NCBI RefSeq assembly: GCF_021353235.1
Contig: NZ_JAJTWT010000008.1
Span: forward strand, 1-64,000
Length of the DNA: 64,000 nucleotides
Direction of reading: 5' to 3'
Origin: Pelomonas caseinilytica
GTDB taxonomy: Bacteria > Pseudomonadota > Gammaproteobacteria > Burkholderiales > Burkholderiaceae_C
The notes below the pieces were generated by a model. That model had not been told where the DNA came from, searched no databases, and saw only the letters and a list, made by a program, of their open reading frames with translations. Both the position numbers and the translations under genes were made by a program. How positions within the stretch are numbered: the first letter of the stretch is position 1; the number at the start of each line of letters is the position of its first letter. Below are positions 46,760 through 55,478 of the stretch, piece by piece.

Positions 46760-48670
46760 TCAGCGGCTATGCGAAGTCAGCCGCGCCAGCGGCGAGGCGG
46801 TGCTGACGCCCGGCGCGGCGTTGCTGCCGGTACCGCGGGGTGCCTTGGCTTCGTCGTCGTCGGGGCCGCCAGACAGCGCGGCGATGCTGTCGGGGCTGCG
46901 CCGCATGGCGACGCCGACGGCGAGGATGTCGATGACCAGCAGGTGCAGGATGCGGCTGACCATGGGCAGGTGGGTGGCGATGTCCTCGACGTGGTCGACG
47001 ATCAGGGTCACGTCGGCCTTCTTGGCCAGCGGACTCTGGCTGGCGGTGATGGCCACGACCTTGGCGCCGCGCTCCTGCGCCTTTTCCACGACCGAGAGCA
47101 GCTCGGGCAGGCGGCCGCCGCTGCTGATGACGACGGCCACGTCGCCTTCGCGCAGCACGTCGGCGGCCAGGGCCTGCAACCGCGGATCGGTGTAGGCGCC
47201 GCAGGGCATGCCGAAGCGCAGGAACTTGAACTGCGCATCCTGGGCCACGACACCGTAGTGCCCGAGGGCGAAGAACTCGATGCGGTGGGCCGCCAGCAGC
47301 ATCTCGATGGCGCGGTCGATGGTGTCGCGGTTGAGGTGGCTGCGCACCTGCAGGATGGCGCTGGCGGTGTTGCCCAGCACCTTGGCGCCCAGCTCCAGCA
47401 TGGAGTCGTTGGTGTTGACCTGGGTGTGGGTGACGGGCACCGTGCCCGTCAGGCCCGAGGCCAGGCGCAGCTTGAAGTCCGACAGGCCCTCGCAGCCGAG
47501 GGAGCGGCAGAAGCGGATGACGGTGGGTTGGCTGACGCCGGCGGCGCGTGCGATCTCGGCGATGGGGTCGTTGAGCACCGAGCGGGGCTGGGCCAGCACG
47601 AGGTCGGCCACGCGCAGCTCGGCCGGCGACAGTTCGCTGCGCGCGCGGCGGATCTGGCCGAGGATGGCCGAGCCGGGCGATGCCTGCAGCGTGCGCAGCT
47701 GGTTCTCGAGGATGGCCGAGGCGCCCTTGAAGGTGGCTTGCTCGGCGGTGATCACGAAGGTGGGGATGGCCGAGACGTAGTCGTGGAAACGCCCCTTGTC
47801 CTCGAAGCGAGCGCGAAAGGGGCTGCGGTCGAAGTACTCGCCCAGCCGCGGGACGATGCCGCCGCCGATGTAGATGCCGCCCAGCGACCCCAGCGTGACG
47901 GCGAGGTTGGCGGCGGCCGTGCCCAGCAGGCCGCAGAAGACCTCGAGCGTCTCGAGGCAGAGGGCGTTCCCGTCCTCCAGCGCGCGCTGGGTGATGGCCG
48001 GCGCCTGCAGCGGCGGTGCATCGACCTTGTTGCGGTCGGCCAGGGCGCGGTGGATGAGCTCCAGGCCGGGGCCGGAGATGAGGCGCTCGTAGGAGACGTG
48101 GTCCAGCGATTTCCACGCGAACTTCAGGATGTCCATCTCCCGTTCATCGCGTGGGCCGAAGTTGACATGGCCGCCTTCGGTGCCGAGCGCGATCCAGCCT
48201 TCGCCCGCGGGGATGAGGCCCGACACGCCCAGACCCGTGCCGGCCCCGAGCAGGCCGATGACGCTGGGCCGGCGCGCCTGGCCGCCGCCCACCTGGCGCA
48301 CGTCGGCCTCCGCCAGGCGCGGCAAGGCCATGGCCAGGGCCGTGAAGTCGTTGACCACGACCAGGGTGTCCAGCCCCAGGCGCTGGCGCATCTCGTCGAT
48401 GGAGAACTGCCAGTGGTAGTTGGTCATGCGCACCTGGTCACCCTCGACCGGGTTGGCGATGGCTACGGCGGCGTGGGCGATCTGCTGCGGGCCGCCGTCC
48501 TGCCAGTTCAGCGACTCCAGATAGGCGCGCACGGCGGCATGGAAGTCGGCGTGGTCGGCGCAGCGCAGCGAGGCCAGTTGCGTGAATTCGCCGGGAGCGG
48601 TTTCCAGCGCGAAACGGGCATAGGTGCCGCCAATATCGGCAAGCAGGCGGGGGCTGTCGAAACGGGGCAT
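46760..48670 (-). CDS. glk: bifunctional glucokinase / RpiR-type (HexR-like) regulator
   Basis: 636 residues. Residues 1-325 are an ROK-independent bacterial glucokinase: DIGGTYARF (ATP site), catalytic Asp108 in VVNDF, GAGTGLGVSG, EGGHVNFGP and IGGGIVPRLG. Residues 340-636 are an RpiR regulator: helix-turn-helix at about 368-390 (IAEIARAAGVSQPTVIRFCR) and a sugar-phosphate-binding SIS domain (about 450-610). Such fusions are known in Burkholderia and relatives. The enzyme makes glucose 6-phosphate and the regulator half is a HexR homologue whose known ligand is KDPG or another sugar phosphate. It is divergent from a second glucokinase over 361 bp containing two palindromes. Confidence 0.93.
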   Translation of the reverse strand: MPRFDSPRLLADIGGTYARFALETAPGEFTQLASLRCADHADFHAAVRAYLESLNWQDGGPQQIAHAAVAIANPVEGDQVRMTNYHWQFSIDEMRQRLGLDTLVVVNDFTALAMALPRLAEADVRQVGGGQARRPSVIGLLGAGTGLGVSGLIPAGEGWIALGTEGGHVNFGPRDEREMDILKFAWKSLDHVSYERLISGPGLELIHRALADRNKVDAPPLQAPAITQRALEDGNALCLETLEVFCGLLGTAAANLAVTLGSLGGIYIGGGIVPRLGEYFDRSPFRARFEDKGRFHDYVSAIPTFVITAEQATFKGASAILENQLRTLQASPGSAILGQIRRARSELSPAELRVADLVLAQPRSVLNDPIAEIARAAGVSQPTVIRFCRSLGCEGLSDFKLRLASGLTGTVPVTHTQVNTNDSMLELGAKVLGNTASAILQVRSHLNRDTIDRAIEMLLAAHRIEFFALGHYGVVAQDAQFKFLRFGMPCGAYTDPRLQALAADVLREGDVAVVISSGGRLPELLSVVEKAQERGAKVVAITASQSPLAKKADVTLIVDHVEDIATHLPMVSRILHLLVIDILAVGVAMRRSPDSIAALSGGPDDDEAKAPRGTGSNAAPGVSTASPLARLTSHSR

Positions 48671-48782
48671 GGAGAGCGTCGGGAAACTGGGGAAACAGGC
48701 GGCCGATTATTCAGCGGATCGAGGGGCGTGACGGAGGCGGCGGCGCGCAGATGCCAGCGCTCGAAGCAGAAGGAAATGGGGT

Positions 48783-48797
48783 TGTAGCTTCACTACA
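48783..48797. promoter_or_regulatory. HexR/RpiR-like operator A
   Basis: TGTAGCTTCACTACA: exact inverted half-sites TGTAG and CTACA with a five-base spacer, 113 bp upstream of the glucokinase-RpiR fusion start. Resembles the TGTAAT-N3-ATTACA form described for HexR. Confidence 0.65.
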
Positions 48798-48896
48798 GCG
48801 CCCTGGGCAGCGAATTTTCCCCTGGGCAGCGGCCTGCCTCTCGGAAGGCGCCGGCGTTATGGCCCATGCGAAGGGGAATCTCGGGGTGGTCCAGTA

Positions 48897-48925
48897 TTGT
48901 CGAAGTGATGTAGTTTTGCTACCGT
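48897..48925 (+). promoter_or_regulatory. candidate promoter with operator B for the second glucokinase
   Basis: TTGTCG (48897-48902), 17-bp spacer, TACCGT (48920-48925). The palindrome TGTAGTTTTGCTACC (48909-48923, one mismatch in the last base) covers the spacer and -10, a position that suits repression. Confidence 0.5.
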
Positions 48926-49031
48926 CCGCGCCGACCGAAATTTTGCCTTTTCCAGATACCGTGGCTGCTCAAACCCGAATTCCGAAATCCCTGTCCTGCA
49001 TTTCTGAAACCTGCGCATCGGAGGGTCGGTC

Positions 49032-50024
49032 GTGAGCGCCGCCTATCCCTGGCTGGTGGCCGACGTCGGCGGCACCAATGCCCGCTTCGGCACCGTGGCC
49101 GGCCCCGGCGAACCGGTGCAGGACGTGCGCGTGCTGCCGGTGGCGGCCCATGCCGGCCCGGCGGCGGCCGTGAAGGCCTATCTGGCAGGTCAGGAGCCCG
49201 GTCGGCCGGCGCCGCAAAGCGCGGCCTTCGCCCTGGCCACGGCGTTGGATGGCGACCTCATCGAACTCACCAACGGGGCCTGGAGTTTCTCCCGCTCCGG
49301 CACACAGGCCGAACTGGGCCTGCGCACACTGCTGTGCCTGAACGACTTCGAAGCCCAGGCCCTGTCGTTGCCCAAACTTCGTCCGGAGCAATTGCGCCCC
49401 TGGGATGCGCCGCCGCCGGCTGCCGGCGAAGTCGCGACCGGCATGGTCATGGCCGTCATCGGCCCGGGCACCGGGCTGGGCGTGGGCGGCATCGTGAGGG
49501 CGCCGGGGCGCTGGATTGCATTGCCGGGGGAGGGTGGGCATGCGACGCTGGCGCCAGCGGACGATTTCGAGAGTGCGGTCCTGGGCCAGGCGCGGCGGGA
49601 GTTCCCTCATGTCTCGGCCGAACGCTTCCTCTCGGGTATCGGCCTGCCGGTGCTGTGCCGGTCTGTGGCTGCCGTGCTTGGCGAGGGCGAGGACGTCTCT
49701 GCGCTGCCGGCCGAGCAGATCGTGGCGCGTGGCATGGCCGGCGAATCGCCCGCCTGCGTCCGCACGCTGGACCTTTTCTGCGCCCTGCTCGGAGGCTTTG
49801 CCGGCAACGTGGCGCTGACCTTGGGATCCCGGGGCGGTGTCTTCATCGGCGGCGGCATCGTGCCGCGGCTGGGCGAGCACTTTTTCCGGTCGGAATTCCG
49901 GCGCCGCTTCGAGGCCAAGGGCCGCTTCCAGTCGTATCTGGCGGGCATTCCCACGGTGCTCATCACCGACACGCTGGCGGCCCTGTCGGGCGCCGCGATG
50001 GCGCTGGAGCAGGCCGACGCCTGA
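49032..50024 (+). CDS. glk: glucokinase (second copy, not fused)
   Basis: 330 residues, the same family as the N-terminal half of the upstream fusion: DVGGTNARFG, catalytic Asp105 in LNDF, GPGTGLGVGG, EGGHATL and IGGGIVPRLGEHF. It has no regulator domain. Starts with GTG at 49032 preceded by GGAGGG. Supplies glucose 6-phosphate, presumably from glucose released by the amylase and maltodextrin pathway nearby. The two copies differ enough to be old paralogues. Confidence 0.94.
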   Translation: MSAAYPWLVADVGGTNARFGTVAGPGEPVQDVRVLPVAAHAGPAAAVKAYLAGQEPGRPAPQSAAFALATALDGDLIELTNGAWSFSRSGTQAELGLRTLLCLNDFEAQALSLPKLRPEQLRPWDAPPPAAGEVATGMVMAVIGPGTGLGVGGIVRAPGRWIALPGEGGHATLAPADDFESAVLGQARREFPHVSAERFLSGIGLPVLCRSVAAVLGEGEDVSALPAEQIVARGMAGESPACVRTLDLFCALLGGFAGNVALTLGSRGGVFIGGGIVPRLGEHFFRSEFRRRFEAKGRFQSYLAGIPTVLITDTLAALSGAAMALEQADA

Positions 50025-50466
50025 ACCGCTCGCGGGCCCGACCCGCCTTCGAACCCTTCCGACCCGCGCCGGGCAGTGGCCCCCGCGGGTTTTCTTTTGC
50101 CTGTCGCCGACCTTGCGCGCGGGTCGGCGCGTCCGCAAGGCGCGTTTCCGTGGCGTTTTTGCGCCATGTCAGCGCTGTCTTCTGTGATTGGTGACGATGT
50201 AGTTGCGCTACAGAATGGGCCGTTTCATGGCTTTGCATAACCGGCGAGCGCTGCATAACTATCGATTCCATACGTGGTTACCCTCGGTATTGGCGCGAAA
50301 TCGGGTCGTTTCTTCGCAACTTCTAGGGTTTACGCAGGTGCGTTGAAAAATCTAGTTTTGATACAAACCTGGTTGAGACGTTGGGTTCTCGCCCTTTCGC
50401 GCACGCTGGTGGCACCGGTGGCGCCTGCGGGCCAGGCCGTTTTCCAATGAACCAGAGGAGACATCC
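50025..50466. other. 442-bp leader region before the TonB-dependent receptor
   Basis: No gene seen. It holds the operator and promoter at 50188-50216, which would give a 5-prime untranslated region of about 245 bases. Later AT-rich stretches (50225-50360) include repeated GCATAAC words at 50235-50241 and 50253-50259. A strong ribosome site AGAGGAG lies at 50454-50460. Confidence 0.6.
50188..50216 (+). promoter_or_regulatory. candidate receptor promoter with HexR/RpiR-like operator C
   Basis: TTGGTG (50188-50193), 17-bp spacer, CAGAAT (50211-50216). The exact palindrome TGTAGTTGCGCTACA (50198-50212) fills the spacer. The layout is nearly the same as at operator B, which supports one repressor acting on both. 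Confidence 0.6.
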
Positions 50467-53262
50467 ATGACCATGAGCAAACACCAGGGCGGTTGGGGTA
50501 CCGCGAACTCATTCCGCGTCCATCCGGTGGCCATCGGCTGCACGCTGCTGATCGCTGCGGCGGCTGCAACGGCGCAGCAGCAGCCCGCCCAACAGCTGGA
50601 GACGGTGACCGTCACCGGCATCCGCAGGGGGATCGAGGCGGCCATCTCGGTCAAGAAGAACTCGGACAACATCGTCGAGTCGGTGTCCGCCGAGGACATC
50701 GGCAAGCTGCCCGACGTCAGCATCGCCGAGTCCATCGCACGCCTGCCGGGCCTGTCCGCCCAGCGCGTTGCCGGCCGCGCCCAGGTCATCAGCGTGCGCG
50801 GTCTGTCCCCTGACTTCGCCACATCGCTGCTGAACGGCCGCGAGCTGGTCAGCACCGGTGACAACCGCTCCGTCGAGTTCGACCAGTACCCCTCCGAGCT
50901 GCTGGCCAGCGTCAACGTCTACAAGACGCCTGACGGCGGCCTGGTCGGCCAGGGCTTGTCGGGCACCATCGACATGAACACGGTGCGCCCGCTGAACTTC
51001 GGCAACCGCGTTGTCGCCCTGAACGTGCGCGGCCAGCGCAACTCCCTGGGTGATGCCGCCAATGCGAAGGCCACGGGCAATCGCGTCAGCGCCAGCTACA
51101 TCGACCAATTCGCCAACCGCAGCTTCGGCCTGGTGTTGGGCTATGCACACCAGGAGACGCCGGTCCAGGAAGAGCAGGTCGGCCTCTACGAGCCCTGGCA
51201 AGCCCTCGGCGCGGGCTGGCGCCCGGGCGTGGCCGCGGGCACCTACTACTCCGACGGCATCAAGGCGCTGCGCCGCACCGGCGTGACCAAGCGCGACGCC
51301 TTCCTGGCGACCGCCGAGTTCCGTCCGAGCAAGGAATTCACCAGCGTGGTGGACTACTACCACACCAAGGCCCATCAGGAAGACACGGCCAACCAGTTCG
51401 AGGTCCACCTCGGCGGCTACAACGGCGGCTACAACCCCGGCCTGAGCGTCAGCAACGTCGTCGTCAACAACAACAGCACCTTCGTCGGGGGCGCCGCCAG
51501 CGGCGTCTACCCGTTGGTGCGCGGCATGTACAACGACCGCCACGACACCATCGACGCCTTCGGCTGGAACAACAAGCTCAGGCTGGCTGGCGGCGGCACG
51601 CTGACGGCCGACGTGAGCTACTCCAAGGCCGATCGCCGCGAGACCAGCCTCGAGAACAACACCCAGCTTCCGCCCACTGGCAGCGTCGCGCCGCTGGACA
51701 CGTTGACGGTCAATTTCGCGACCGGCGGCTTCCCCACGCTCACGCCTTCGCGTAGCTACTCCGACCCGACCAAGCTCTTGCTGCGCGGCACGATCTACGG
51801 TTCCGGCTATGGCAAGACCCCGAGCGTCAAGGACGAGCTCAAGTCCCTCAAGCTGGCTGGCAACTTCCCGCTGCCGCAGTCCATGCAAGGCTTCTTCCAG
51901 GACATCGACGTCGGCCTGAACTACGCCGACCGCTCCAAGAAGAAGCACCAGCCCGAAGGCAACATCAACGTCGGCGCGCAGGGCGACACGCCCATCGCCA
52001 GCGACCTGCAGTACTCGCCGGTCGATCTCGGCTTCGCCGGCGTGGGCGTCATCCCTGCCTGGAACGTGCCCGGGGCGGTCGCGAAGTACATGACCTTCAA
52101 CCCCAGCGAGACGAGCGCTGCCTATCTCATTCCCAAGGCCTGGAACGTCTACGAAAAGACGACGACCGCCTTTGTGAAGGGCAACATCGAAGCGGACTGG
52201 GGCGTGCCGGTGCGCGGCAACGTCGGGCTCCAGGTGGTTCGCGTCGACCAGTCGTCCACGTCCAACTACTGGGACAACAACGCTGCGGCGGGCAGCAACA
52301 TCAAGCCCAACACCAGCGGCAAGGTGCGTACCGACGTGCTGCCCAGCATGAACCTCGCGTTTTCGCTGACCGATGACCAGACCGTGCGACTGGCCCTGGC
52401 CCGCCAGATGGCGCGTCCGCGTGTCGACCAGCTGCGCTCGGGCATCGAGTTCGGCGTCGACAACGCAACCGGCAAGCCTGGCGCCAGCGGCGGCAATCCC
52501 AAGGCCGACCCGTGGATCGCCAACGCCTTCGACGTCTCCTACGAGAAGTACTTCGGCACCAAGGCCTATGTCTCCGCTGCCGCCTTCTACAAGGACCTGA
52601 AGAGCTACATCTACACGCAGAAGCAGGACGGCTACGACTTCAGCGACTTCGTGAAGAGCTATGTGCCGCCCAGCACCTGCACGACGCCGGCCGGCCCCAA
52701 CCAGCCCTGCCCGGCGGCCCTGCCCACCGGCACCTTCACCGCGCCCTTCAACGGCAAGGGCGGCAAGCTCAACGGCGTCGAACTGGCCGCGTCCCTGCCG
52801 CTGGATCTCGTAACGCCGGGCCTCAAGGGCTTCGGCATTCAGGCCAGCGCCAGCTTCACGCACAGCAGCATCAAGGTCCAGGATCCCGAAAGCGCCTCCA
52901 GCGTTGGCGGCGGCGACATCGCCCTGCCGGGTCTATCCAAGCGGGTCTACAACCTGACGGCCTACTACGAGATCAACGGTTTCGAAGCTCGTGTCAGCCA
53001 GCGCCGCCGTTCCGACTTCATCGGCGAGATCGGCAACTTCAATGGTGCTCGCACGCTGCGTTATGTCGTCGGCGAGAACATCACCGACATGCAGGTGGGC
53101 TACACCTTCAATCAAGGATCCCTCAAGGGACTCGGCCTGCTGTTCCAGGTGAACAACCTGACGAACGCCGCCTACCAGACCTACGCCGGCACCAAGGATC
53201 GCCCGCTGGAGTACATCAAGTGGGGCCGCACCTATCTGCTCGGTGCCAACTACAAGTTCTGA
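50467..53262 (+). CDS. TonB-dependent receptor, maltodextrin/sugar type
   Basis: Outer-membrane active transporter of 931 residues. Signal peptide to about residue 36; TonB-box region LETVTVTGIRRGIEAAI; plug domain (about 60-180, with VISVRGLSPDFATSLLNGREL); 22-strand barrel ending in aromatic LGANYKF. The GIRRGIEAAISVKKNSDNIVE start is typical of carbohydrate receptors of Caulobacter (MalA) and Xanthomonas. With the adjacent amylase, mal ABC genes and glucokinases, import of maltodextrins is the likely job. It is preceded by the operator C promoter and followed by a terminator. Confidence 0.9.
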   Translation: MTMSKHQGGWGTANSFRVHPVAIGCTLLIAAAAATAQQQPAQQLETVTVTGIRRGIEAAISVKKNSDNIVESVSAEDIGKLPDVSIAESIARLPGLSAQRVAGRAQVISVRGLSPDFATSLLNGRELVSTGDNRSVEFDQYPSELLASVNVYKTPDGGLVGQGLSGTIDMNTVRPLNFGNRVVALNVRGQRNSLGDAANAKATGNRVSASYIDQFANRSFGLVLGYAHQETPVQEEQVGLYEPWQALGAGWRPGVAAGTYYSDGIKALRRTGVTKRDAFLATAEFRPSKEFTSVVDYYHTKAHQEDTANQFEVHLGGYNGGYNPGLSVSNVVVNNNSTFVGGAASGVYPLVRGMYNDRHDTIDAFGWNNKLRLAGGGTLTADVSYSKADRRETSLENNTQLPPTGSVAPLDTLTVNFATGGFPTLTPSRSYSDPTKLLLRGTIYGSGYGKTPSVKDELKSLKLAGNFPLPQSMQGFFQDIDVGLNYADRSKKKHQPEGNINVGAQGDTPIASDLQYSPVDLGFAGVGVIPAWNVPGAVAKYMTFNPSETSAAYLIPKAWNVYEKTTTAFVKGNIEADWGVPVRGNVGLQVVRVDQSSTSNYWDNNAAAGSNIKPNTSGKVRTDVLPSMNLAFSLTDDQTVRLALARQMARPRVDQLRSGIEFGVDNATGKPGASGGNPKADPWIANAFDVSYEKYFGTKAYVSAAAFYKDLKSYIYTQKQDGYDFSDFVKSYVPPSTCTTPAGPNQPCPAALPTGTFTAPFNGKGGKLNGVELAASLPLDLVTPGLKGFGIQASASFTHSSIKVQDPESASSVGGGDIALPGLSKRVYNLTAYYEINGFEARVSQRRRSDFIGEIGNFNGARTLRYVVGENITDMQVGYTFNQGSLKGLGLLFQVNNLTNAAYQTYAGTKDRPLEYIKWGRTYLLGANYKF

Positions 53263-53280
53263 TCCTCGCGTCCCTCTTCA

Positions 53281-53306
53281 AGCCCCGCTCGCGCGGGGCT
53301 TTTTTG
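53281..53306 (+). terminator. intrinsic terminator after the receptor
   Basis: Stem AGCCCCGC (53281-53288) and GCGGGGCT (53293-53300), four-base loop, then TTTTT. It starts 18 bp after the receptor stop codon. Confidence 0.9.
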
Positions 53307-53439
53307 ATTTGCCCGGTCGACCGGCCGGGCTGGTGCGGCGACGCACGAGGACCGCATCGGCGAGCGCTGCAGGGCGCCGGTTTAGCATCAAGGAAAAAGG
53401 GGCTCGCACAAGAATAAGACGAAGCGACAGGGAGGAGAC

Positions 53440-55425
53440 ATGACTCACAGGATGAAGCGCCGCGAGTTTGCGGCGCTGGCCACGCTTGCGGCCTGGCCGC
53501 TCGATCGCATCGAAGCCCAGGTACCCGCCGCCGACCCCGCGCTGTTCTTCGCGCGCCCGCAGATGACGGGGGCCGCGTTTTCGCCCAATGGCAAACGCCT
53601 GGCCATGCGCAGCCGCAACAAGGAAGGCCGGGCCATGCTGAGCGTGCTCGACCTCGAGACGCTCACGCCATTTCCGCTCTATGCCGCGGAGTCGGACGAC
53701 GTGCAGAGCTTCTTTTGGGTCAACAACGAGCGCCTCGCCTTCACGCTGGGCGACCTGGAGGCGCCCGTCGCCGATCAGGACGCGGCGCCGGGCCTGTTCG
53801 CCGTCAACCACGATGGCAAGAATTTCCGCCAGCTCGTGGAGCGCCAGCGCGCCTGGCTCAAGGTCGGCGGGGACGTCCGCAACCTTCAGCCCTGGAATAC
53901 CGTCCCGCTGTCTGCCGACACGTCGACGCAAGGCGCCGAGATGTGGGCTTTCCGGGTCGATGCCTACGATGGCAAGGACTACGGCTTCATGCGGTTGTTG
54001 TCCCTCAACACGGCCACCGGCTCGGCGCGCGAGGTGGACGCGCCGCTTCATGGCGAGCATTGGTGGTTTGACAGGGGTGGGCGCCTGCGCCTGGCGATGA
54101 CCCGGCACGGGAACCGGTCGGCGCTGCTCTGGCGCGCCGACGAAGGCAGCGCCTGGAAGACGCTCCGGGAATTCGATCCCTACGTGGATGACGGAAACCT
54201 GGCTGTCGTCGGCCTCGGCGTGGATGACAGGCTCTACGTCGCCGCGCGACAGGGCAGCGACAAGCTCTCCGTCTGGACCCTCGATCCGGACACCGGCAAG
54301 CTGTCGGATCAGCCGCTCGTCCGGTCGCCGCAGTACGACGTGCGTGCTGAGCTGATCCAGCGCGAGGACAGGGTCCTCGGCCTGCGCTTCGCCATCGATG
54401 GGGAAGTCACGCAATGGGTGGACGCCGACATGAACGCATTGCAGCAGCAGATCGACAAGGTGTTGCCGCGTACCGTCAATCGGCTCAGCGTGCCGCGAAG
54501 CGGTGCCGAGCCGTGGGTGCTCATCGAGTCGTTCAGCGACGTGCAGCCCTCGGTGTACTACCTCTTCAACCGCAGCACGCGCAAGTTCACCAAGCTCGGT
54601 GCCAAGCGGCCCGATCTTGACGCCAAGAACCAGGCCAGCATGGACATTCACTGGATCAAGTCTCGGGACGGCCGCGACTTCCCGGTCTGGGTCAGCCTGC
54701 CCAAGGGCAGCGCCGGCAAGAACCTGCCCACCTTGGTTCTGGTCCACGGTGGGCCCTGGGTCAAGAACGCCACGTGGAACTGGGATGCCGAGGTGCAATA
54801 CCTGTGCGCTCTCGGCTACGCGGTGGTGCAGCCGCAGTTTCGCGGCACGCAAGGACTCGGGGCGGCCTGGGAGAGTGCGGCCCGCAAGCAATGGGGGCGG
54901 GCCATGCAGGACGACGTGGCGGACGCGACGCGCTGGGCCATCGCTCAAGGAATTGCCGACCCGAAGCGCATCGCCATCCTGGGGGCGAGCTACGGCGGGT
55001 ATTCGACGCTGATGGGCCTGGCGCGCGATCCCGACCTCTACCGTTGCGGCGTGGCCTGGGTTGCGGTGACCGATCTCGACCTGCTCTATGGCGCCCATTG
55101 GAGCGATACCTCCGACGCGTACAAGCGTTTCGGCATGCCCACACTGGTGGGCGACCGTGTCAAGGACGCGGACATGCTCAAGGCCAATTCGCCCATCCAC
55201 GTGGCCGGCAGGATTCGTCAGCCTGTGCTGCTTGCCTATGGCGAGAAGGATGTGCGCGTGCCCGTCGAGCACGGCAGGGCGATGCGCAAGGCGCTCGCGG
55301 ATGGCGGTAACACGCAGGTCGAGTGGTTGACGTATCCCAAGGAGGGGCATGGCTGGATCGAGGCCTCGACCAAGGCCGACTTCTGGGCCCGTGTCGCCAC
55401 CTTCCTTGCCAAGCACCTCGCCTGA
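53440..55425 (+). CDS. S9 family prolyl oligopeptidase-type peptidase
   Basis: 661 residues. It starts MTHRMKRREFAALATLA, possibly an export (Tat-like, RRE) signal. A propeller-type N-terminal half is followed by the alpha/beta hydrolase half with nucleophile Ser in LGASYGGYST, Asp in YGEKDVRVPVEHG and His in KEGHGWIEA; LVLVHGGPWVKN is the oxyanion region. Cleaves oligopeptides, likely in the periplasm. GGGAGGAG ribosome site. It has its own 177-bp upstream gap after the receptor terminator. A peptidase in a sugar locus is unexpected. Confidence 0.9.
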   Translation: MTHRMKRREFAALATLAAWPLDRIEAQVPAADPALFFARPQMTGAAFSPNGKRLAMRSRNKEGRAMLSVLDLETLTPFPLYAAESDDVQSFFWVNNERLAFTLGDLEAPVADQDAAPGLFAVNHDGKNFRQLVERQRAWLKVGGDVRNLQPWNTVPLSADTSTQGAEMWAFRVDAYDGKDYGFMRLLSLNTATGSAREVDAPLHGEHWWFDRGGRLRLAMTRHGNRSALLWRADEGSAWKTLREFDPYVDDGNLAVVGLGVDDRLYVAARQGSDKLSVWTLDPDTGKLSDQPLVRSPQYDVRAELIQREDRVLGLRFAIDGEVTQWVDADMNALQQQIDKVLPRTVNRLSVPRSGAEPWVLIESFSDVQPSVYYLFNRSTRKFTKLGAKRPDLDAKNQASMDIHWIKSRDGRDFPVWVSLPKGSAGKNLPTLVLVHGGPWVKNATWNWDAEVQYLCALGYAVVQPQFRGTQGLGAAWESAARKQWGRAMQDDVADATRWAIAQGIADPKRIAILGASYGGYSTLMGLARDPDLYRCGVAWVAVTDLDLLYGAHWSDTSDAYKRFGMPTLVGDRVKDADMLKANSPIHVAGRIRQPVLLAYGEKDVRVPVEHGRAMRKALADGGNTQVEWLTYPKEGHGWIEASTKADFWARVATFLAKHLA

Positions 55426-55478
55426 TTCGCGAGATGCTCCCAGGCCTTGTTCGTGAAGTCTGAAGGCCAAGTGCCGGC

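Larger units (their letters stand above)
48671..49031. other. 361-bp divergent regulatory region between two glucokinase genes
   Basis: No coding potential that I trust. It contains TGTAG-N5-CTACA palindromes at 48783-48797 and 48909-48923, plus a 12-bp direct repeat CCCTGGGCAGCG at 48801-48812 and 48820-48831. It is AT-rich relative to the flanks near 48930-48990. Probably holds promoters for both glucokinase genes. Confidence 0.7.

Noticed and set aside
43229-48787. Plus-strand open frame of 1852 codons across macB, macA and the glucokinase fusion
   Set aside because: Composition is His/Gln/Gly/Arg-rich, as expected of a GC-rich shadow opposite real genes; the minus-strand genes carry clear motifs.
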